Of a stretch of 64,000 nucleotides of DNA, positions 56,760 to 64,000 are shown piece after piece. The stretch is from Miscanthus floridulus (lineage: Eukaryota > Streptophyta > Magnoliopsida > Poales > Poaceae): the NCBI RefSeq assembly GCF_019320115.1, contig NC_089584.1, forward strand, positions 105,453,111 to 105,517,110. The letters run 5' to 3'. The notes under the pieces are model-generated. The model saw only the letters and a list, made by a program, of their open reading frames with translations, ran no database searches and was not told the DNA's origin. A program made the translations under genes and the position numbers. Numbering within the stretch: position 1 is the stretch's first letter; every line of letters begins with the position of its first letter.

Positions 56760-57900
56760 CTACTTGAGGCCCAGGCAGGGGAGTCAATGGAGAGGCCTCG
56801 AATCTGATGTCCCTGCGGCGGACCTGAACCCTGAGACGCCTGCTGATGTAGGCACCAGGTCGCCGGGTTTTTGGTCAGAGATGAAAATGGAGGGCCACGA
56901 CAACTCCATGGAGATTGAACCCCAGATCCAGACCGAGAAGAAGCGGACACAAACCTCGACGGCGTCGATGTAGTCGAAGACAGCGGCGACATAAAAATTG
57001 GGGTGCACCAGACCTGGGCAGAGATGAAGACGCGTGGCAGCAGGCGCGGCGGCGTGGCGTCCTCCCAGCTCGGCGCGGCAACCAGCACGGCAGCAGGCGT
57101 GGCTCACTCGCCGGCCTGGCGACAGGGGTGGACGGAGCCGGGGCGCCTGCATCGGCGGTGGCGGGGCGAGCGCCGCATCCACGCGCGCTGGCACCGAGGG
57201 AGAGGAAGCGTCGCTGGCCGGGGAGAGGAAGAGGGAGGCGACCAAGCGGGGGGGCGCAGGCAGCATGGCGGCGGTCGGGGAGAGGAAGTCGTCGCCGTGA
57301 CTGACGTCGAGTAGGGCGCTGCTGCTGGTGCTCGGAGGTGGGTGCCGCCTCCTGTGAGGATCGAGAGGTGCCGCCGCCGGATCTGGTCCACGCCGCTGCA
57401 GGATGGGGGCGCCGCCGCTGTCGTGGGAGAGAGGGCACAGGAACCGCGGCTGCCGCCTCGCGCCCTGCGGCTCCGCGGCTGCCGCCTCGCGCCCTGCGGC
57501 TCCGCGTCGCCGCCGAGGCAGCCCATCGTGGCGGATCCGGAGACCAGGGTTTCCTCACGTCTCGCTCCCCTTCCCTGGCGCCCTGGTGGCCGGCTCCCTG
57601 GCGTCCTGGTGGCGGGGCCAGCACTGGCCTGGTGACCAACTTGGCCGGCGTGGTGGGCTGCCCTGCACTCCTGGTGGAGGGGGAGGGGAATCGAACCCAC
57701 GTCCGCGCGCGTGGGGAGATCGCGAGGAGGCGGCGGCATGGGCGAGCGCGGCGCGGATGCGACGGGGAGGGAGAGGAGGCGGCGGCCGGGCGCGGCGGCG
57801 AGGGAGAAGTGCGGATCGCACTGGCGGGCAGAGAGTCGGGGTGGACGTTAACTTTCCCGGTGATTACCATCCTTCTATTCGGCGGTGATTGACCTTCCTT
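56760..57900. other. GC-rich block, possible CpG-island promoter or exon, no gene called
   Basis: Open frames of 80-330 codons exist on both strands, but they are of the Arg/Pro/Ala-rich kind produced by high GC. A perfect 29-bp tandem duplication lies at 57446-57503. A GC-rich island followed leftward by AT-rich DNA would fit the 5' end of a minus-strand gene, but this is inference only. Confidence 0.35.
57446..57503. repeat. Perfect 29-bp tandem duplication
   Basis: Two head-to-tail copies of a GC-rich 29-mer beginning GCGGCTGCCGCCTCGCG, with no differences. A recent slippage event or a local assembly duplication. Confidence 0.9.
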
Positions 57901-58157
57901 TGCCGGCGCGACGCGGAACGCACGGACGGGAGGAAGAGCGAAAAAAAAAAGTCACATAAAAAAATAATCTTATTTACTTTTGTTCTTTTGTAGGATATAT
58001 TATTGAATGCTTAACCGCCTACTGCCCGGACCAGACCAACCCACTAGATAATTCAATTCTATCTCAAATCATTGGAGACCTCAACCAAAGCGGACCAAAG
58101 CACGAGCGTGCGGCTTGGGTTACAAACCCGCCTAAAGCCGAAAAACCCAGACCACGA

Positions 58158-58268
58158 ACAGCCTGAATTACACTTAAACTTATAAGCTATAATATAGTAT
58201 TTTTTTCTCAAAATAAATCAACGAACGGTACTTTTTAGTCTAGCTTTTAAATGAAGTGAACAGGACCA
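58158..58268. mobile_element. MITE, 'GGCCTGTTCG' family, copy 3 (diverged)
   Basis: Left part CAGCCTGAATTACACTTAAA, complement of the right end GGTCCTGTTCACTTCATTT, and a centre TATTTTTTTCTCAAAATAAA correspond to the copies at 36586, 52549 and 63108. The left terminal TTCG is lost. Confidence 0.5.
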
Positions 58269-58557
58269 GCTCTGCAATGTAGGAGAAGCAAGAGACAGGA
58301 TGTCAATTTATAAGACGTCAATTTTCTCATCGACAGACCAATAGTCGCTGAAGCTGCACAAAGAAGATCACCCACAATGTAGACCTGGCCATTGGCCCAT
58401 AAGACCAATCTTAGCTGAATTCAGATCAAAAGGGAGATAAACAAAGTGGCTAATAAACTTGTTAAACAAGCTCGACGGACTAACTCTACAAGGTCTTGTC
58501 TCTACTTTTATGAAGCACTACCGATCATTGTTCCTAACGTAGACCTTGGATGGGGCA

Positions 58558-59690
58558 ACTTTTTCTTTTTGTGAGAGGGAGCCGGCAAGAGAATTGCCTG
58601 TTATATTAAAAAAAGTAAATCTAAATAGGTACTATATAAGACTTTTAAAAAAATTGTACATGATTTCATCAAAGAAGAAAGAAATTGAGCCCGCAAAGAA
58701 AAAATTGGGTTTAAGAGTGATGTCTGAGCGTAGATAAATGATTTGCTCCCGCCATTGCCCAAAGTGCTGCCTCCTCTTCGATATTGTGCAAGATTAGGTG
58801 ATTTGGAGCCTCTTTGTGCTCGAAGATCCTTGAGTTTCTTTCTTTTCACACCTCCCAACACACCAAAATGGTGATCGAGCGTACTCCCTAGCGATTATGG
58901 GGGTGTGCTCCATGTTTTCCCACCATCATTGTCGTGTCCACCTAATTGGTCGAAGTTCTGCATTGCCCAACCAAGTTGCAGCACCCTGCAAAATATGCCT
59001 AGTGAAGCAGCAATCCTAAAAAAGGTTCATCGTTATCAGACACCCATTAGCTTGAAGCCTATCTGATGTCCATCTACGGTTTTGATAGCTAGCCACTGAG
59101 AAGAATTCGCACTATGAGGGTGCCCAGGCTTTCCAAATTAGGCTATTAAAGTTGGCCAATGTGTAGCTATGTTTGATTTACAGTGCTCCAAAACGGGACA
59201 AATTCTAAAAATGTTGAGCTGTGAAGTTTGCATGATCGCTTATCAAGTGCTATTTTGCAAGGCTTTGTGGACCGAAATCTTTTTCTTTTTGGAGATATTG
59301 AGAATGTCTGACGCCAAAGTCTAGAGGTCGTTGCCCATGTAGCAAAGCATTGTTCAAGAAGGAGGTCCTCCTGCCTTCTCCCAATAAGATGGATGTTGCT
59401 ACTCAAAACAGGAACCTGTTTGTTGAGTTGCATGGGGTGTTTGAACCAACCCACACCCTTTCTTCATGATTCCATTCATGACACAAGCATCTTAATCTCA
59501 TGGCCCTTATAAAATTTCCAAGATGAACTATGCCTAGCCCCTCAAAAGAGTCAGCCTTTTGGAGCGTGACTAGTTCACTTTGCATTTTCCCACCAATCAG
59601 TGTCTCGGAGCCGGCCCACAAAAATATTTTGCAGGCATAGCGGGTGTTCGCTCGCTGCAGCCTGCTAGTCGCAAGCACCCACTAGGCCTA
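58558..59690 (-). mobile_element. Decayed L1-type LINE, 3' end (zf-RVT region)
   Basis: On the minus strand, from 59640 down, the reading shows FEGLGIVHLGNFIRAMRLRC, HEWNHEERVWVGSNTPCN and TSFLNNALLHGQRP, then with frameshifts IWKAWAPS, RWTSDRLQANG, GAATWLGNAELRPIRW and EVWKERNSRIFEH. This is the reverse-transcriptase C-terminus and zinc-binding zf-RVT domain of plant L1 LINEs. The 3' end is an A-run (T-runs at 58559-58571 on the plus strand). The RT core and endonuclease are missing, so it is 5'-truncated, and multiple stops make it inert. Confidence 0.85.
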
Positions 59691-59699
59691 GTGGCCTCG

Positions 59700-60175
59700 A
59701 AACTGCCCAACCCGCCCCTACCTCAACCTTTGGATGTGTGTTTTTTTCTCCTCGTGTTAATTTTCCTGTGGAAGAATTTTTAATGGACATCTCCTAGTTT
59801 GATACTTGAGATGGGAGGGCGACCGAACTAATCGGCGAACGCTCACTAACAATGAATTGAGCGAACGACATTCGAACATCTACAATTTCTTCTTTTAGAA
59901 AAAAAAATAATTCCCATGTCTTACCATATTTGATACTGCTATGCGCTCCGATTTAATCTTTTGGTGAGTGCACGACGGACACCCCTACGCCCATACCTTT
60001 GACAACACCCTGACACAATCTAAAAAATCATAATATTTATTTTAAAATACTATAACTGCTAAATGGTGTACCATTTTTTAATTCTGTTTGCACCGATGTG
60101 TTATATGCGACGAGACGAACAAAATTAGACCCCCACTTACATATGTTTCGAAGAATTTTATTCTAGTAGCAATTT
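59700..60175. other. Intergenic DNA, no gene seen
   Basis: No coding or RNA feature recognised between the LINE fragment and the AT-rich repeat tract. Confidence 0.4.
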
Positions 60176-60179
60176 ATAT

Positions 60180-60715
60180 GTATCAACTTATAACATATAA
60201 CTTATAACATATAACATTAGCGTATAACTTATAACATTAACTTAGAAACACAAAATTTATGAAACATAACCTATATGTACCAAAGTTATTAAACACAAAA
60301 GAGCGAATTACCTTATAACTTATGCCAAAACTTAGAAACACAAAAGTTATTTAACACAAAGTAACAAATTAACTTATAACTTATAACAAAACTCAAAAAT
60401 ACAAAAAGTTATAAAAACACAACTTATCTAAAAAAAGTTATCAAACACAACTTGTGTACATAAGTTATTTTATTCAACTTGTGTACATAAGTTATGCTAT
60501 ACAACTTGCCAACATTGACAAAAAAAATTAAAAGAAAAATATTTAAAAGAAGGATAGAAAACATAAAAATTGAAAAGAATACAAAACTATAACTTATACC
60601 AAAACTTGGAAGCACAACTTATGTAAAAAAGTAATCAAACAAAACTTGTGTACATAAGTTACTTTATACAACTTGTGTATATAAGTTATTCTATATAACT
60701 TGCCAACGCTTGAAA
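60180..60715. repeat. AT-rich tract with tandem-like ACAACTTGTGTACATAAGTTA motifs
   Basis: The core 'acttgtgtacataagtta' appears near 60448, 60477, 60648 and 60673, alternating with 'aacttataac' runs (60185-60240). On the minus strand the motif reads as repeated ITYVHKL, as does the tract near 40700, which links the two loci. Confidence 0.7.
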
Positions 60716-61670
60716 AAAATAATTAAAAGAAGGATAAAAATGAAAAATGAAAAGAATACTAAAAAAATCACATAAAACAAAACTAAATAAAAATAAAAAG
60801 ATAAGAAAAAAAAGAAAAGGCTAAGTCTATAAAGGTTGTACACGTGAAAGTAAAAGTAAAAAAAAATGAATAAGACACATCCGTACATGTCGCATAAAAA
60901 ATTTGTTTGAGCGTAGCCCCACCGCGTCCGTTAAACACAGCGTTGCCTGTGATTCACCGTGATGCACCGGAAAAGGAAAGAAAAATAGGACAAGGAAAAG
61001 AAAACGAACCAATCCAGGCAGGTACGGTCATTCACCACACTAGAATCGCGTGAGCGACCGTGGGATTGGAATTAGTGTGGGAGAGGCCCTGTTTGGCTCT
61101 CTTGCTCTCTCAAGGACAGCAAGGCCCAGCACTCGTGTTTTGAACGGTCTTGTGATAAGCAAGAGAGTGGTTGCTTGTTTCTCTACGTGGTTCCGTTTCG
61201 GGCTGTGCACTCCCTATTCCCTAAGTTTATATTTGATTGACAGAAGAATTATTTAGTTGTGATTAATTTATTTGGGTGGAACAAAACTCTATGTTAGGGA
61301 AAAACATTGCTCACATAGAACATTAAAATTTATGCACATGGAACAAAATCATGAAATTCGTTGAACAAAAACATATACAACTAGAAAAAAAATTGTATGC
61401 TTAGAAGAAAGTGACAACTATTGAACGAACTCGGGGAACATAAGCTTGTTGTACACCTGCGTGCTGTGCCAAGTTCCTCTAGCTAGATAGGCTGAATTTT
61501 GCTCAACCTGGGCCCAAGTAAAAAAGAAAGAAAGAAAGAAAGAAAGAAAGCTAGCTATCCTAATAATTGGACATGGTCCACTTTCATGATAGCTCTGTAC
61601 AATGCGGCTGGACCGTATAATTCAAGATTTTTCAAAAAAAAAATTGAGCAGAGTATAATTCCAGAATTTT
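60716..61670. other. Intergenic DNA with a GAAA microsatellite
   Basis: A-rich continuation to 60880, then mixed sequence. (GAAA)n occupies 61523-61550. No gene seen. Confidence 0.45.
61523..61550. repeat. (GAAA)n microsatellite
   Basis: About seven GAAA units in a row inside AT-rich intergenic DNA. Confidence 0.95.
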
Positions 61671-61677
61671 CAGACAG

Positions 61678-61795
61678 GCCCAATCTTCTACCAACACTGT
61701 TGGGCTTGGCCCAGTTGTGGAGTCCTTGCCAGCAACAAAATCTTGCTCATCGACTCATGATCAGACGGTTGCCGTTTCACACATCCTTAGGGTTT
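61678..61795 (+). promoter_or_regulatory. Site II and telo-box promoter motifs upstream of the snoRNA
   Basis: GGCCCA at 61678-61683 and 61708-61713, TGGGCT at 61701-61706 (site II, TGGGCY on either strand), and TTAGGGTTT at 61787-61795 (complement of the telo-box AAACCCTAA). This pairing is well known in plant promoters for ribosomal proteins and snoRNAs, and it stands about 200 bp upstream of a C/D snoRNA. Confidence 0.65.
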
Positions 61796-61997
61796 CCTCT
61801 CCGCCCATAGCACAGCCGCCGTTAAAAGGCCAGGAGGGGCTGCCTGTGCCGGCTGAGGCGTTGCGCGGCGGACTGGTTGTGAATTGTGATACCCCAAATT
61901 CGTTTACGCTATGTTTATGTTTCTTCTTTCGTTTGATTTTGTTTTCTCGTTTCTCGTTGCTATTCGTCTTCTTCCTTGCTTCTCGTTGCTTAATCTT

Positions 61998-62080
61998 GGG
62001 AGCAGTGATGAGATCATTTTAGTATGATCTTTGAGATGTGATTATCGATCTCTATATTGCTACGTTCTTGCTGAGCTCCT
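61998..62080 (+). ncRNA. C/D box snoRNA predicted to guide 2'-O-methylation of 5.8S rRNA A47
   Basis: C box GTGATGA (62005-62011) and D box CTGA (62071-62074) are enclosed by a terminal stem GGAGC (61999-62003) with GCTCC (62075-62079). The guide just before the D box, GCTACGTTCTT (62059-62069), is the exact complement of AAGAACGTAGC in plant 5.8S rRNA and extends by one G-U and one A-U pair. The fifth base upstream of the D box pairs with A47 in Arabidopsis numbering, a known 2'-O-methyl position (Am47). An internal C'-like TTGAGATG (62041) is weak. It acts in the nucleolus with fibrillarin, NOP56/58 and the 15.5K protein. This would be the snoR9-type RNA if my memory of the Arabidopsis name is right. 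Transcribed from its own or a host promoter upstream. Confidence 0.8.
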
Positions 62081-62717
62081 AGCACCATGCGCACATATTT
62101 TTAGTTCTATATTCTATTTGGATTCAGGGTTCAATCTGGTTTTAGCGTGATAACTCTTGGATTCAGAAACGCAGAAATTTATCTTCCTGCGATATTCTTG
62201 GCGCTGTTTCCCCCATTCCTGGTTGTAGCGTTTTCTTTTGGCCACTAACAAGGATATATTTGAATCGAAGAAAGACTCAAGTGCTAAAGGTAATTTCTCC
62301 CGTCTGAATAAAAACATTAACACCAAGCTGAGACTTGTTTGATCAACTAGGACAACAACCACTCAACCATAGCATACAAGAGTACAGAGGCATCGATCGC
62401 AGAATTGACGTGACTTTGAATCTCAAAACAGTACTAAGAAACAGAGCATAATCTTCGATCCATCCTCGAGCTTCCAGCCAGCGTTAGTTGAAACCTGCAC
62501 TTGTTTGCAGAAAGCTTCAGGTTAGGTACTGCTACTGAAAATAGTTGGTCTGAAACGAAGTTGAGAAGGCCGCCGCATAAGGATTGGATTGTACCCACCC
62601 AGCTTGAGTTCCAGGCCGCTGCTTGGTGGGGTCGACCCTCCTTCCCCGTTGTTGTTCGAGGCCTGAGAATGAGCAAGCTGCAGGCAAAAAAATACAAGAA
62701 ATTCGGCACAGATTAGA
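62081..62717. other. Sequence downstream of the snoRNA, no second RNA found
   Basis: I looked for further C/D boxes, because plant snoRNAs cluster, and saw no convincing pair. A minus-strand segment 62495-62677 has usable splice borders (TTTGCCTGCAG acceptor, GTGCAG|GTTTCA donor) and is open in one frame, but shows no family resemblance. Confidence 0.4.
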
Positions 62718-62719
62718 GA

Positions 62720-62855
62720 CTAGATGCAAGAACATACGAAAATAGAAATTTCTATAGTACACAAAGTCAAAATTAACATAGTCTGCACTAGATGCAGAAC
62801 ATACGAAAATAGAAATTTCTATAGACAAACGCACAAAAAATCAGAATTAACAAAG
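62720..62855. repeat. 68-bp tandem duplication
   Basis: CTAGATGCA(A)GAACATACGA starts at 62720 and 62788, each followed by 'aaatagaaatttctatag' and 'aaaattaacat/cagaattaacaa'. A head-to-tail pair with a few differences. Confidence 0.88.
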
Positions 62856-62859
62856 GAAA

Positions 62860-64000
62860 CAAAATTGATTGATGTGCTCACAAAGCCAAGAATAGCTGTT
62901 AGTTCACTTTACCTAGGCTGCATCGGCTACCTGTACATAGCATGATGCAGCTGCTTGTAGTAGCACTGTAGTCTGTAGTAAAGCGAAAGCCGAAAGCTGT
63001 TACACCAATCCACCTTCAAGAGCAAGAGCATGAAGGGTCTACATGTTGTAGCCTGGCGACCGTTGCGTCACTTTTTCGGCCTTAATGGAGCAGCGCTGGT
63101 GTTCGTTTGGCTGATAAGCGAGGACTAAAAGTATCGTTGACTGATTTATTATAGAAGAAAAATATTATTCGTTGACTAAAAAAGTATAGATTATAAGTCA
63201 AACGAACAGGCCAATAGCATGAGTAGCGCATGGTTCCTCTGAATGGATGGACAGCTATTTCTCTTTGCCTATACTCCATTTTCGCTGGAAATCACCATCC
63301 TACTACTCCATTGTGAGTGTCTATTTTCGTAGGGAACCACCGTCCCATTTCACTGAGCGTCTATTTCTGTAGGGAACCAGTATCCTATTTCATTGGATTG
63401 AGTGTGCAAGCATGAAGGAAATGCCTATTTTTGATAGACTCGTATAGTTGCTACAATCTGTATACATACTCTTGGCTCGGTTTCAACTATCAAGTTGTAC
63501 TCTCCTCCATCTCAAAAGGAAAGATGGGAGAAGTCCGACCGTCACCAAAACGATGAAAGCTGAACTCGAGTTGCTGAATAAAGTTCCCAAATAAGCTGAG
63601 CTCAGAAAGATTGTTTGTTTATCTGCTATAAGCGGCTAAGGGCGTCACCAATGAAGACTAACACTCCTAGTGGTTTTAGTACAAATAAAATGATCCACGT
63701 AGACTAGAAAATGTTGAGACTGTTACTTTACAGAATGTGAACTATCACTACTTGTGGTTTGTAAAGAAATTTTTTTCTTTCAGCATACATCACCTTTATT
63801 TCCTCTTCCTCTTCTTTTTTAGCATAGATCACATTCTCTCTTCAAGCATATGTAGCTTGTGCAAGCCACCATGACAAATATAGAGCACCTATTTTTTTAT
63901 CCGATCCTACATGGCACTTAGGGTTACAGGTAAAAAAGAGAAGCCTAAGCCGTAGGTAGGAAGATTTTTTTTCCTGTTATAAACTATCTGTTGGGTTGTT
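62860..64000. other. Intergenic DNA to the window end
   Basis: No gene seen. It holds a MITE at 63108-63213 and a short repeated phrase ('ttttcgtagggaaccaccgt' at about 63326, 'tttctgtagggaaccagta' at about 63364). Confidence 0.45.
63108..63213. mobile_element. MITE, 'GGCCTGTTCG' family, copy 4
   Basis: Left end GGTGTTCGTTTGGCTGATAA and complement of the right end GGCCTGTTCGTTTGACTTATAA surround a centre with AGAAGAAAAATATTATTCG. The copies at 36586, 52549 and 58158 belong to the same group. Confidence 0.75.

Noticed and set aside
56875..57870. A 331-codon minus-strand open frame
   Set aside because: Very Arg/Pro/Ala-rich, with equally long frames on the opposite strand. Typical of a GC-rich island. 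Kept only as a possible gene 5' region.
61033..61078. CACTA transposon end (CACACTA...TAGTGTG)
   Set aside because: The inverted repeat is only about 7 bp and 45 bp apart. No subterminal repeats or partner end.

Overview
The window looks like nuclear DNA of a grass, most likely a panicoid (sorghum/sugarcane/Miscanthus type). That is an inference from the retrotransposon lineages (chromodomain Tekay-type and Tat-type Ty3/gypsy), the grass MITE families, the spliced genes and the GC-rich first exons. No bacterial feature, tRNA gene or rRNA gene was seen. Most of the 64 kb is mobile-element DNA at various stages of decay, with a few host genes between.

Layout. (1) 1-11554: a Tekay-type chromovirus (708-10296) and part of a host gene form a ~10.85 kb unit. 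Its left edge is a 7-bp-microhomology junction, so it reads as one copy of a tandem duplication whose neighbour lies left of the window. (2) 11239-13211: exons of an unassigned host gene ending in a C-terminal membrane helix, damaged by a tiny LINE insertion. (3) 14773-32424: a 17.6 kb Tat-lineage gypsy element with a GGTAC/GGTAT target duplication, YMDD reverse transcriptase, an extra archaeal-type RNase H, ~501 bp tandem repeats and a long antisense ORF. (4) 35218-36441: a non-autonomous hAT element carrying a captured promoter and first-exon piece of a DUF26 (cysteine-rich receptor kinase/secretory) gene. (5) 37451-52297: three minus-strand Ole e 1-like secreted protein genes. One is a frameshifted pseudogene and two have intact two-exon coding regions. 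Between them lie a long AT-rich repeat tract, a solo LTR (42321-43421, perfect CTAAT duplication), a 42-bp coding-like minisatellite and a second hAT element (44212-45398, perfect 8-bp duplication) inserted into that minisatellite. (6) 53303-61600: MITEs, a decayed L1-type LINE (58558-59690, minus) and a second AT-rich tract. (7) 61678-62080: site II and telo-box promoter motifs followed by a C/D box snoRNA whose guide pairs with 5.8S rRNA and predicts methylation at A47, the position known to be methylated in Arabidopsis.

Functionally, the intact host genes are the two Ole e 1-like secreted/cell-wall proteins and the snoRNA. Both large retroelements are dead: many in-frame stops and frameshifts, and loss of the RT active-site aspartates in the Tekay element. 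The stops are strongly biased to TAG, as expected if methylated cytosines in CAG and in the complement of TGG were deaminated.
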